Shown piece after piece: positions 1-8,211 of a stretch of 64,000 nucleotides of DNA; position 1 is the stretch's first letter; each line of letters begins with the position of its first letter. A model generated the notes under the pieces. That model had not been told where the DNA came from, made no database searches, and saw only the letters and a list, made by a program, of their open reading frames with translations. The translations under genes and the position numbers were made by a program. The DNA is from Cupriavidus taiwanensis (lineage in GTDB: Bacteria; Pseudomonadota; Gammaproteobacteria; Burkholderiales; Burkholderiaceae): positions 1,054,001-1,118,000 of the forward strand of contig NZ_LT977070.1 of assembly GCF_900250075.1 (NCBI RefSeq). The letters are read 5' to 3'.

Positions 1-37
1 GACGCATGACGGCGGGCCTACAAGAAAGGAGACAGTA

Positions 38-1282
38 GTGCCAGCAAATCAATCACGGCCGCTCGAAGGCATCCGTGTACTGGACCTGACCGTGGCGCTT
101 GCCGGGCCATATGGCTCGTTGCTGCTTGGCGGGATGGGCGCGGAGGTGATCCGCGTGGAAGCGCCCGGCGGCGGTGACATTGCACGCACTAACCCGCCGT
201 TCGTGGGCAGCCATGGCATCCACTTCGGCCAGCGTGAGGACAACGAGGTATCGCTGACGGTCCTTAACCGGGCGCGCAACAAGAAGAGCATCACGCTGGA
301 CCTGAAATCGGAGCAGGGCCGTGAGCTGTTCATGCGGCTGGCCGAGGAGTGCGACGTGGTGCTGGAGAACTTCAGCGAGGGTACCACGGCCAAGCTCGGC
401 ATAGACTACGAGCCAGTCAGCCAGCGCAACCCGCGCATCGTCTACGCGTCGATCAAAGCCATGGGCGAGCCTAGTGCATTCCCCGGCCTCAAGGGCATGG
501 ACATCATCGTCCAGGCGCTCAGCGGCCTGATGGAGGTCACTGGCTACGCCGATGGCCCGCCGACGCGTTGCGGCCTGCCGATCGCTGACCTGGTCGCGCC
601 GATGTATGTCGTCAACGGCATCCTGGCCGCGCTGATCCACCGGGGCCGAACCGGCGAGGGCCAGCGCGTGCAGGTGTCGATGCTGGATTGCCTGGCATCG
701 TGGGTGTCCGAAGAGCACTTTGACGTCATGGGACGGGAAGGCTATCCCTCGCGCACTGGCAATTACCACGACCGGCTCGCGCCGTTCGGGGTCTATCCGA
801 CGCTGGACGGGCACGTGGCGATTGTCGCGTTCCAGCCGGACTGGATGCGCGGGCTGCTGGAATCGATCGGCCAGCCGGAGCTGCTCGAAGATCCTCGTTT
901 CAGCGGCCGCGGGCCGCGCATGCGCAATGCCGCGGCACTCAACGAGGTAATCGCGGGCTGGACCCGCGCGCACAGCACGGCCGACGTTGTGGGCGAATTG
1001 CTGGAAAAGCGCGGCGTGCCCTGCGCGCCGGTGCGCAAGCCCGACGAAGTGCTGCACGACCGCCGGCTGCATGAAAGCGGCGCGCTGATGCACCTGGCCC
1101 ACCCCGAGTTCGGGCCGGTGGACGCGGTGGGCATGGGCCTGCCGATCCGGTTCTCGGCGACACCTTCGCAGTTCGACCAGCCTGCCATGGCGCTGGGGGA
1201 GGCCAACGAGGAGATCTACGGCAGGCTGCTCAAACTCAGCCCGAAAGAAATCCAGGCATTGCGCGAAACGGGAATCGTCTAA
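38..1282 (+). CDS. Family III CoA-transferase (CaiB/BaiF)
   Basis: A 414-residue protein of normal length for family III CoA-transferases, which move CoA between a thioester donor and a carboxylate through an aspartyl-CoA anhydride. The N-terminal GIRVLDLTVALAGPYGSLLL block is typical. The probable catalytic Asp is D184 in LPIADLVAP, placed as in formyl-CoA transferase. I chose the GTG at 38 because AAGAAAGGAGAC lies just upstream. A Bug receptor gene follows after a strong hairpin, suggesting uptake and activation of the same carboxylate. The substrate cannot be read from the sequence. Confidence 0.9.
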   Translation: MPANQSRPLEGIRVLDLTVALAGPYGSLLLGGMGAEVIRVEAPGGGDIARTNPPFVGSHGIHFGQREDNEVSLTVLNRARNKKSITLDLKSEQGRELFMRLAEECDVVLENFSEGTTAKLGIDYEPVSQRNPRIVYASIKAMGEPSAFPGLKGMDIIVQALSGLMEVTGYADGPPTRCGLPIADLVAPMYVVNGILAALIHRGRTGEGQRVQVSMLDCLASWVSEEHFDVMGREGYPSRTGNYHDRLAPFGVYPTLDGHVAIVAFQPDWMRGLLESIGQPELLEDPRFSGRGPRMRNAAALNEVIAGWTRAHSTADVVGELLEKRGVPCAPVRKPDEVLHDRRLHESGALMHLAHPEFGPVDAVGMGLPIRFSATPSQFDQPAMALGEANEEIYGRLLKLSPKEIQALRETGIV

Positions 1283-1303
1283 CCATTGCCTCGCCGGTTG
1301 ATC

Positions 1304-1343
1304 GTTTGCTCCTCTCTCCCCCGAAGTGGAGAGAGGAGCAAAC
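1304..1343. repeat. Perfect 16-bp inverted repeat (intercistronic hairpin)
   Basis: The arms 1304-1319 (GTTTGCTCCTCTCTCC) and 1328-1343 are exact reverse complements around an 8-nt loop. It lies between the CoA-transferase stop and the Bug receptor start in the same transcription direction. No T-run follows, so it is more likely an mRNA stabilising, processing or attenuating hairpin than a plain terminator. Confidence 0.8.
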
Positions 1344-1379
1344 CGCGGTCACCGGCCTGATTCAACAGGAGATAACGCA

Positions 1380-2345
1380 ATGATTTCACGCCGTACCTGC
1401 CTGCAGTTGCTACCCGCGCTGGCAACGCTACCACTGTCGGCACTTGCGCAGGCCTACCCGTCCCGCCCGGTCCGCTTTATCGTGCCTTTGAGCCCGGGCT
1501 CCGGCACCGACGTCGTTGCGCGCTACATGAGCGCGGAATTGGCGAAGACGATGGGCGGGTCGTTCGTCGTCGAGAACCGCATGGGGGCCAGCGGGATCAT
1601 CGGCACAGATTTCGTAGCAAAGGCGCCTGCCGACGGCTATACGATCCTGTTCAACTACGCGGCGCACTACTCGAACCAGTTCGTGGAGAAGACGCCGTAT
1701 GACGCGGTCGCCGACTTCGAGCCGATTGCCCGCTTGGCGACCTCGGCGATGGTGCTGGTCACTGCGGCGAACTCACCGCTGCATACGGTGCGAGACCTCA
1801 TTACCGCCGCGAAGCGCAAGCCGGACGGGCTGTCCTACGGCTCACCCGGCAATGGCACCACACCGCAGATGGCGGCGGCGCTGATGAGCAATATGGCCGG
1901 AATCCGGATGAACCACATTGCATACAAGGCGCCGGCGCAGGTCGTAATTGATGTGGCGGGCGGACAGTTGGATGCCGGCTTCGGCGGCGTGGCAACGTCG
2001 CTGCCGCTGGTGAAGGCGGGGCGCTTGCGAGTGCTGGCCGTGACGAGCAGGCAGCGGTCGACCTATTTCCCCGACGCGCCCACCCTCGACGAGGCCGGCT
2101 TGAAGGGCTATGAACTGGTCACCCCGATCTGGGCATTTGTCCGCCGCGGCACGCCGCAGGCAATCATCTCTCAGTTGTCCGACGCCATGACTAAAGCCGC
2201 CGCGGCGCCGGCCTTCAAGGCGTTCTGCACCAGCCAGGGGCTGGAGGTCGACATCCAGGACGCTGCCAAGGCCCGCTCCAATGCGGCGGCCGAACTTGAG
2301 CGCTGGAAGAACCTGGTGGCGCTGTCTCAGGCGAAGGCAGGATGA
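1380..2345 (+). CDS. Bug-family (TctC-like) periplasmic solute receptor
   Basis: About 321 residues from the ATG at 1380, which is preceded by CAACAGGAGATAACGCA; an earlier in-frame start at 1326 lies inside the hairpin and is unlikely. The N-terminus MISRRTCLQLLPALATLPLS with ALAQ is a signal peptide, possibly Tat-like with its RR. The mature start AYPSRPVRFIVP and GASGIIGTDFVAKAPADGYT are hallmark Bug motifs. These proteins bind carboxylates in the periplasm. It pairs with the CoA-transferase gene upstream and looks roughly 70% identical by eye to the receptor at 7158-8141, suggesting duplication of a transferase-plus-receptor module. No TctA/TctB membrane genes are present. Confidence 0.92.
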   Translation: MISRRTCLQLLPALATLPLSALAQAYPSRPVRFIVPLSPGSGTDVVARYMSAELAKTMGGSFVVENRMGASGIIGTDFVAKAPADGYTILFNYAAHYSNQFVEKTPYDAVADFEPIARLATSAMVLVTAANSPLHTVRDLITAAKRKPDGLSYGSPGNGTTPQMAAALMSNMAGIRMNHIAYKAPAQVVIDVAGGQLDAGFGGVATSLPLVKAGRLRVLAVTSRQRSTYFPDAPTLDEAGLKGYELVTPIWAFVRRGTPQAIISQLSDAMTKAAAAPAFKAFCTSQGLEVDIQDAAKARSNAAAELERWKNLVALSQAKAG

Positions 2346-2435
2346 CAACGCCTGCATGCTGAGGGCTATTTCACCTCGCTGAATGCCGGGGAGAGGAACC
2401 GGTTCGCGGTCGGGAGGTGCTGCTGCAGCATTGGT

Positions 2436-3080
2436 TCACGAAGCCACGGCCTGCGCCCTTCCCGGCTTGCGCACCTGCTTGGGCCGGACGCCTTCAAACA
2501 GGATCGCGCAGAGTTCGTCGATCACCTTTTCGGGCGAACCCTTCTTCGGGTTGAACCAGGTCTGCACGGAAGTAATCGTGCTCAGGATGAACACGCGGCA
2601 CAGGGCGATGTCGATGTCCTCGCGCAGATGCCCTTCGGTGCGCAGGTCTTCCAGCATGCCGCTCCAGAACGTCTGATGCTGGGCCCGTCGCCTGAGATGG
2701 CGCTCGCGCACCTTGTCCGGCAACTCGGCCAGCTGGCGCCCATGCGCCAGGGTGTAGTCGCCGTACTTGATCATCGCGCTGAAGAGGCCCAGCAGGCCGG
2801 CGCGGAAGCGCTGCTCGGCGTCGGCGCCTGGCGGAAGCGCCGCGATGCGCGCCTGTGTGTGCGCAAAGATGCTTTGCGCGCCGTGTTCCATCACCGCATC
2901 CAGCAACTCTTCCTTCGAGGAGAAGTGATAGTAGATGCTGGCCGCTTCAATGCCGGCCTGGTCGGCGATCCCGCGCATGGTCGTGGCGGCATAGCCTTGC
3001 GTGCCAAAGGCGCGCGCCGCCAGGCGCATCAGCTTCTCGCGGGTGTCCACAGTGGTGGCGTTGGCTTGGCGTTTTGTCAT
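2436..3080 (-). CDS. TetR-family transcriptional regulator
   Basis: A 214-residue protein with an N-terminal TetR helix-turn-helix: REKLMRLAARAFGTQGYAAT, then TMRGIADQAGIEAASIYYHF, then SSKEELLDAV. The rest should be the helical ligand-binding and dimer domain (TetR_C, about residues 85-200). It is convergent with the Bug gene and divergent from the LysR gene at 3328. A partly palindromic AACGTT site lies in the shared upstream region. TetR proteins beside acyl-CoA genes often sense acyl-CoA esters; that role is inference here. Confidence 0.92.
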   Translation of the reverse strand: MTKRQANATTVDTREKLMRLAARAFGTQGYAATTMRGIADQAGIEAASIYYHFSSKEELLDAVMEHGAQSIFAHTQARIAALPPGADAEQRFRAGLLGLFSAMIKYGDYTLAHGRQLAELPDKVRERHLRRRAQHQTFWSGMLEDLRTEGHLREDIDIALCRVFILSTITSVQTWFNPKKGSPEKVIDELCAILFEGVRPKQVRKPGRAQAVAS

Positions 3081-3167
3081 GATTCGTGAGGGCTGGAGCC
3101 GGGTTCCTGGCAGAGTTGCGGAGATTACTCCCCATGGAAGTTACTTCATCGGGCATGCAGAATCTAC

Positions 3168-3177
3168 CTAACGTTCG
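3168..3177. promoter_or_regulatory. Possible TetR operator (AACGTT core)
   Basis: CTAACGTTCG has a palindromic AACGTT core with imperfect flanks and sits about 90 bp upstream of the tetR start, in the region shared with the divergent lysR gene. AACGTT-like cores occur in operators of several acyl-CoA-responsive TetR proteins. This is only a pattern call on a short motif. Confidence 0.25.
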
Positions 3178-3327
3178 TGAGAGCACTCCCGCGCGGGCGG
3201 ACTGTAACACGGTTAGACCTGGAAGCGGGCGGCAATTCACGCCCGGGGGGTCCGGAGAATTCGCACGGTAACGTGTGCTGCGCGCTGCATTAGGAAATAA
3301 TCCGGTAAGACGCTTGGGAAGGATGTG

Positions 3328-4230
3328 ATGCGCTTTGATCTGGTCGATCTGAAACTGTTCACCCATATCGCGGAAGCGCAGAGCCTGACTGGCGGAGCAC
3401 AACGCTCACACCTGTCCCTGGCCGCAGCCAGTACCCGCATCAAGAACCTGGAGGAACACGTCGGCGTCAAGCTGCTGAGCCGCAGCAGCCAGGGCGCGAA
3501 AGTGACCGGGGCGGGGGAGACGCTGGTCGGCCACGCGCGCCGCGTTCTCCGCCAGCTGGAGCAGTTGAGCGGCGATCTCCAGGAGTATGCGGCAGGCGTG
3601 AAAGGACATGTGCGCGTCTTTGCCAACACCACGGCGATGAGCGAGTTCCTGCCAGCCGTGCTGCGCACCTACCTGGTCAATCACCCGGACGTAACCGTCG
3701 ACATGCACGAACGGCTGAGCCCGGATATCGGGCGCGCGGTGCAGGACAGAATCGTGGACATCGGCATCGTCGCCGGCAACGTGCGTACCGAAGGGCTCGA
3801 AGTCATGCCATACCGGAACGACCGTCTGGTGCTTTCCACTGCGCTGAGCCATCCGCTGGCCGAGCGCAGCAGTGTGAATTTCGTCGAAGCGCTCGATTAC
3901 GACTTCATCGGCTTGCCGGAAGAGAGTGCGATTCACAATTTCCTCAAGCGTGCCGCCGCGGACTTGCAGCGCGTGTTGCGCTGGCGCCTCCAGGTTAGCA
4001 ACTTCGAGACCGCCTGCCGGATGATCGAGGCGAATGTCGGTGTCGGCGTGCTGCCGGAGATCACCGCCCGCCGCCATGCGAATACGATGGCGCTGCGGAT
4101 CGTTCAGCTCAACGACGAGTGGGCCGAGCGCAAACTGCAGATCTGCGTTGCGGATCTGGGCGCATTGCCGCTGTTTGCGCGCAAGCTGGTGGACCTTCTG
4201 GTCGAGGATGGCCTCGGGCGCCGGGACTGA
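3328..4230 (+). CDS. LysR-family transcriptional regulator
   Basis: About 300 residues. The wHTH spans residues 1-60 (DLKLFTHIAEAQSLTGGAQR, then SHLSLAAASTRIKNLEEHVG), followed by a LysR substrate-binding domain (GHVRVFANTTAMSEFLPAVL onward). The ATG at 3328 is preferred over the GTG at 3325 because GGAAGGA sits at proper spacing. The effector domain ends in VGVGVLPEITARRHA, as in many regulators of organic-acid genes. It is divergent from tetR and followed by a dead acyl-CoA ligase gene on the other strand, so its target may be lost or may be one of the neighbouring transport genes. Confidence 0.92.
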   Translation: MRFDLVDLKLFTHIAEAQSLTGGAQRSHLSLAAASTRIKNLEEHVGVKLLSRSSQGAKVTGAGETLVGHARRVLRQLEQLSGDLQEYAAGVKGHVRVFANTTAMSEFLPAVLRTYLVNHPDVTVDMHERLSPDIGRAVQDRIVDIGIVAGNVRTEGLEVMPYRNDRLVLSTALSHPLAERSSVNFVEALDYDFIGLPEESAIHNFLKRAAADLQRVLRWRLQVSNFETACRMIEANVGVGVLPEITARRHANTMALRIVQLNDEWAERKLQICVADLGALPLFARKLVDLLVEDGLGRRD

Positions 4231-4255
4231 AGGCGCCCACGAACACTTGATTCTA

Positions 4256-4600
4256 CTACTTATGAGCCGCGAGCATCTGACGGAGCTGGTGCATGAGCGG
4301 CTTGCTGCTGGCCGTCGTCTGAATCGCGGCCACGCGCAGTATCTACTTCGGTGCTTGTATGGCGACAGGCGATCGATCAGGTAGGCGTGCTACGCCGCCG
4401 CATCGAGCTTCTCTCTACTTTTAATTTCGACGAAGGCGATCACTTCCTCGTTGCCGTCCGCGGCGGCCTGCCCGAACGCAGTCAACAGGCATATGGACCG
4501 ATGCGTGTTGACGTCCAATTCGACTTCATTCGGATAGACGTTGAAGCCGGTGCGTGTGATCAGCCCCCTGGTGCGTCGGAAGATGAACAAGTCTCACGCT
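4256..4600 (-). pseudogene. Decayed 3' end of an acyl-CoA synthetase (AMP-binding)
   Basis: Minus-strand translation gives ITRTGFNVYPNEVE and GNEEVIAFVEIKSREKLDAA, the C-terminal subdomain of long-chain acyl-CoA ligases. Reading on past an in-frame TAG at 4390-4392 gives HAYLIDRLSPYK, and then, after a frameshift near 4335-4345, VAAIQTTASSKPL and HQLRQMLAAHK to a stop at 4256-4258. These pieces match the expected order of a ligase C-terminus ending in the catalytic-lysine region. The N-terminal 400 or so residues are absent. It is a clear gene remnant, not a functional ORF. Confidence 0.8.
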
Positions 4601-4736
4601 TCGTTTCACGCGTGGCGTAGCCGCACACGTCGAATAAGTTGCCGAAGCCATTTCACATGAGGGCCGCACGGCCGCGCCAAGCGAGTAAGTCGGCTTGTGC
4701 AGTACCTGGGTTTCGGGAAGGCAGAATTCAGCGAAC

Positions 4737-5708
4737 TCAGGATTCCTTAGACAGCTGCGCGATGCGCTTCCAGTGCGCGTCCTCCTTCGGCAAGTCAGCC
4801 TGGAACTGGCGGCGATCGGCGATATCGACGTACATCGACTGATGAGCGCAGAACTCCTTGAACGCGGGCGATCGGGCGATCCGCACCAGTTCTTCGGACA
4901 GGCGCTCGACGATAGGGGCCGGTGTCGCAACGGGTGCCAGAGCGCCAATCCACGACGCGACCTGGTAGCCCGCAACCCCGGCTTGCGCCGATGTCGGGAC
5001 GTGCGGGATCTCACCCCAGCGCCCGGCGCTGGTGACGGCGAGGCCGCGCAGCTTGCCTGCCTTGATCATCGGCACCACGCTCGGCGCGCCCTGGCAGGTG
5101 AAGTCCACCTGGCCGGCCATGACGTCCGTCACAGCGGGCCCATTGCCCTTGTAAGGGATATGCTTGGCCCGCGTCTTCGTCAAGTCATTCAGCATCACCG
5201 AGCAGAGATGAGAAGTACTGCCCGCCCCGCCGGACGAATACGTGATCCCGCCCGGCGTGCGCTTCATGGCTGCGATCAGGTCGCCCAGGGTCTTGTAAGG
5301 CGAGTCGGCCTTGACCACGATGCCCAGCGCGGAACTGCTCACCTTGGCAATCGGCATGAAGTCCTTGACCGGATCGAACGTGACCGGACCTTCGGCAAAC
5401 CACCGCGTGGTCAGGTGTGGAACACCGGCGAACAGCAGCGTGTAGCCGTCCCCGGGAGCCTTGGCGACTGCGTCCGTGCCGATGAGCCCGCCAGCGCCGG
5501 CACGGTTGTCCACCATGACCGGGATCTTCAGGTTCTTTGCCAGTGCCTCGGCAACAAAGCGTGCAGTAATGTCGAGCGCCGTGCCTGGGGAGGCCGGCAC
5601 GACAATTCGGATCGGCCGCGATGGATATTGCTGCGCAAAAGCCGACGGTGCGCAGGCAACAGCCCCTAGTGACGCCAGTGATTTCAGGAAATGCCTTCTG
5701 CTGAACAT
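4737..5708 (-). CDS. Bug-family (TctC-like) periplasmic solute receptor
   Basis: A 323-residue protein. The signal peptide MFSRRHFLKSLASLGAVACA ends near SAFAQ and contains RRHFLK, a possible twin-arginine motif. The mature start QQYPSRPIRIVVPASPGTAL, then GAGGLIGTDAVAKAPGDGYT and GPAVTDVMAGQVDFTCQGAP, are family signatures. The gene is divergent from the racemase-like gene at 6004. It is more distant from the Bug proteins at 1380 and 7158 than those two are from each other, so it probably binds another ligand. No membrane permease genes accompany it. Confidence 0.92.
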   Translation of the reverse strand: MFSRRHFLKSLASLGAVACAPSAFAQQYPSRPIRIVVPASPGTALDITARFVAEALAKNLKIPVMVDNRAGAGGLIGTDAVAKAPGDGYTLLFAGVPHLTTRWFAEGPVTFDPVKDFMPIAKVSSSALGIVVKADSPYKTLGDLIAAMKRTPGGITYSSGGAGSTSHLCSVMLNDLTKTRAKHIPYKGNGPAVTDVMAGQVDFTCQGAPSVVPMIKAGKLRGLAVTSAGRWGEIPHVPTSAQAGVAGYQVASWIGALAPVATPAPIVERLSEELVRIARSPAFKEFCAHQSMYVDIADRRQFQADLPKEDAHWKRIAQLSKES

Positions 5709-5774
5709 AATGTCTCCTCTCTTATGCCTCGAAGATAGGCGCGGCCGGTGGGCTGGGCAATGGTCGCCGGTGCA

Positions 5775-5826
5775 CCGTTCCGTGCTTTGAGCGCTGGCGC
5801 AGGCCGCCTCTCAAAGCACGGAACGG
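5775..5826. repeat. Perfect 17-bp inverted repeat between divergent genes
   Basis: The arms 5775-5791 (CCGTTCCGTGCTTTGAG) and 5810-5826 are exact reverse complements with an 18-nt spacer. The repeat lies in the 295-bp gap between the divergent bug (5708) and racemase-like (6004) genes, so it cannot be a shared terminator for them. An operator for a dimeric regulator, a 5'-UTR hairpin for the minus-strand gene, or a mobile-element footprint are all possible. Confidence 0.75.
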
Positions 5827-6003
5827 CATGGGCTGGTGAGTTGAGTTCCCGGGGGAGGGCGCGCACGATCGGTAGGTGGCGGAAGTACGCGCGGGTGGCG
5901 TTGCCGAGCCTGAGTCAGGCGGGTCGAACCCCGCGGCAACGTGGGCCGCTCTCGCGCCGATTGCAGGCGCGCGGACACCGGGCATAGCTATCAGGAGACA
6001 ATC

Positions 6004-7161
6004 GTGGGACCACTTGCTGGAGTGCGCATCGTGGAGCTGGCGGGCATTGGGCCGGCTCCCTTTTGCGCCATGTTGCTTGCAGACCTCGGCGCGACGATCA
6101 TCCGCGTCGACCGGAAAGAGCCATCGGGGCTGGGCCTGTCACGGCCGCTGCAGTTTGATCTGGTGTTGCGCAACCGAAAGTCGATCCAGGTCGATTTGAA
6201 GGATCCGGCCGAGCTGGAGCTGGTTCGCACGCTGATCGACAAGGCGGACGCTCTGATCGAGGGATTCCGCCCCGGGGTCACCGAGCGGCTCGGATTGGGG
6301 CCTGATGCATGCCTCGCGCGCAATCCGAGACTGGTGTACGGCAGGCTGACCGGCTGGGGTCAGGATGGCCCGCTGGCCCAGACGGCCGGGCACGATATCA
6401 ACTACATCGCGATCACCGGACTGCTCAATGCGATCGGGCGTGAGGGCGAGCCGCCGACGGTACCGCTCAATGTCGTCGGCGACTATGCCGGCGGCTCGGT
6501 CTATGCCGCACTTGGCATCGTGAGCGCCATCCTCGAGGCGCGTACCTCCGGCAAGGGGCAGGTCGTCGATGCGGCAATTGTCGATGGCGTGGCGTCGCTG
6601 CTGACGGTACATACCGGGCTGCGCGCGGCCGGCCTGACCGGACCTGTGCGAGGCACCAACCTGCTGGATTCCGGGGCGCCATTCTACGATGTCTACGAAT
6701 GCGCCGATGGCAAGTACATATCGATTGGCCCGATCGAGGCCAAGTTCTACCAGCAACTGCTGGAACGACTGGAGCTGGACCCGTCCGCCCTAGGTAAGCA
6801 GGCAGACCGCGCTGACTGGCCGGCCGCTCGCCGCTTGTTTGCTGCGCAGTTCAAGACGCGGACCCGTGCACAGTGGACGGCGTTGCTTGAAGGCAGCGAC
6901 GTATGCTTTGCGCCCGTGCTCGACCAGGAAGAAGCGTTCGAACATCCGCACCTGAAGGCGCGCGGCACCTTTGTCGAGGTGGATGGCGTGATGCAGCCGC
7001 GCCCGGCGCCGCGCTTTTCGCGTACGCGCGCCGCCGATCCGGTGCCTCCGGCCGCGGCCACCCCGGAGAATGCCGCCCTGGCACTGGCTGAATGGCTGTC
7101 CAGGGAGGAGCTTGACAACCTGGCGGCCGCAGGCCGCATCCAGAATGGAGCAACGCAATGA
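6004..7161 (+). CDS. Alpha-methylacyl-CoA racemase-like family III protein
   Basis: About 385 residues from the GTG at 6004, preceded by ATCAGGAGACAATC; an in-frame start at 5941 lacks such a site. The N-terminus PLAGVRIVELAGIGPAPFCA and LLADLGATIIRVDR resemble alpha-methylacyl-CoA racemase more than transferases. The racemase acid/base residues appear present: H130 in GHDINY, D160 in GDYAGG, and a Glu (E245) in IEAKFY. The likely reaction is epimerisation of a 2-methyl-branched acyl-CoA. Its stop overlaps the start of the next Bug gene (ATGA), so the two are translationally coupled. Family III transferase activity is the alternative. Confidence 0.85.
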   Translation: MGPLAGVRIVELAGIGPAPFCAMLLADLGATIIRVDRKEPSGLGLSRPLQFDLVLRNRKSIQVDLKDPAELELVRTLIDKADALIEGFRPGVTERLGLGPDACLARNPRLVYGRLTGWGQDGPLAQTAGHDINYIAITGLLNAIGREGEPPTVPLNVVGDYAGGSVYAALGIVSAILEARTSGKGQVVDAAIVDGVASLLTVHTGLRAAGLTGPVRGTNLLDSGAPFYDVYECADGKYISIGPIEAKFYQQLLERLELDPSALGKQADRADWPAARRLFAAQFKTRTRAQWTALLEGSDVCFAPVLDQEEAFEHPHLKARGTFVEVDGVMQPRPAPRFSRTRAADPVPPAAATPENAALALAEWLSREELDNLAAAGRIQNGATQ

Positions 7162-8141
7162 TGAAGCGCCGCACCTTCCTTCAGTCGCTGCCGGCGCTGG
7201 CGGCTATGCCGGCATCGTTCCCGGCTTCGGTGCTCGCCCAGGCTTATCCTTCCCATCCGGTGCGAATCATCGTACCCGTCAGCCCTGGCTCGGGCAGTGA
7301 TGTTGTGGCGCGCTATATGAGCGCCGAGCTGACGAAGGCCACGGGCTCTGCGTTTGTCGTGGAGAACCGCCTTGGCGCGAGCGGGATCATCGGCACGGAT
7401 TTCGTGGCCAAGGCGGCACCGGACGGCTACACGCTGTTGTGCACGTACGCCGCGCACTATTCGAACCAGTGGGTCGAGAAGACGCCATACGATGCGGTCA
7501 CGGACTTCGCACCGGTCGCGCGGCTGGGCATGTCGGCGCTGCTGCTGACTACCGCGGCCAATTCGCGGTTCCGCACGGTCCAGGAGGTTATCGCGGCGGG
7601 GAAGCGCAAGCCCGGGAGCGTGTCCTTCGGGTCTTCGGGAAATGGCACCACGTCGCACATGGCGGCGGCGCTGATGAGCAGCATGGCCGGCCTTGAGATG
7701 ACCCACGTCCCGTACAAGGGGCCGGCGCAGGTCGCGGTCGATACGGCGAGCGGCCAGGTCGATGTCGGCTTCGGGGGCGTGGCCTCGTCGCTTGCTCTGG
7801 TCAAGGCGGGACGATTGCGCGTGCTGGCAGTCACCAGCCTGCAGCGTTCGAGCCAGCTTCCGGGTGTCGTGACGATGGACGAGGCCGGCCTGAACGGCTT
7901 TGAGCTAATCTCGCCGATCTGGGTCATGGCGCCGCGGGGCACGTCGCCTGCCATCGTCACGCAACTGTCCAGGGCAATGACCGCGGCGGCTGCGACGCCC
8001 GCGTTCAAGTCTTACTGCATCGGGCAGGGCCTGGAGGTCGATGTCGCGGATGCCGCTGCGGTTCGCGCCAGTGCGCCGGCCGAACTGGAACGGTGGAAAA
8101 AGCTGGTGGCTCTGACACAGGCCAAGACAAAGGCCGGCTGA
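7158..8141 (+). CDS. Bug-family (TctC-like) periplasmic solute receptor
   Basis: A 327-residue protein with signal peptide MMKRRTFLQSLPALAAMPAS and cleavage near VLAQ. The mature AYPSHPVRIIVPVSPGSGSD, GASGIIGTDFVAKAAPDGYT and YSNQWVEKTPYDAV closely follow the receptor at 1380-2345. The ATG at 7158 overlaps the racemase-like stop by 4 nt; ATG at 7161 is an alternative. The two paired modules (transferase or racemase plus receptor) suggest duplication and divergence for related branched acids. Confidence 0.92.
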   Translation: MMKRRTFLQSLPALAAMPASFPASVLAQAYPSHPVRIIVPVSPGSGSDVVARYMSAELTKATGSAFVVENRLGASGIIGTDFVAKAAPDGYTLLCTYAAHYSNQWVEKTPYDAVTDFAPVARLGMSALLLTTAANSRFRTVQEVIAAGKRKPGSVSFGSSGNGTTSHMAAALMSSMAGLEMTHVPYKGPAQVAVDTASGQVDVGFGGVASSLALVKAGRLRVLAVTSLQRSSQLPGVVTMDEAGLNGFELISPIWVMAPRGTSPAIVTQLSRAMTAAAATPAFKSYCIGQGLEVDVADAAAVRASAPAELERWKKLVALTQAKTKAG

Positions 8142-8170
8142 AAGCCGGCCGATAAGTCTCCGACAAGGAG

Positions 8171-8196
8171 AGCGAGCCGAGCCCGGTCGGCTCGCT
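8171..8196. terminator. Hairpin between convergent genes
   Basis: AGCGAGCCGA and TCGGCTCGCT form a perfect 10-bp stem with a 6-nt loop (GCCCGG), between the stops of the convergent Bug (8141) and PrpD-family (8212) genes. There is no strong T-run on either side, so termination efficiency is uncertain. A smaller GCCGGC stem lies just upstream, around the Bug stop codon. Confidence 0.55.
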
Positions 8197-8211
8197 TGCT
8201 CTATCCGAAAC

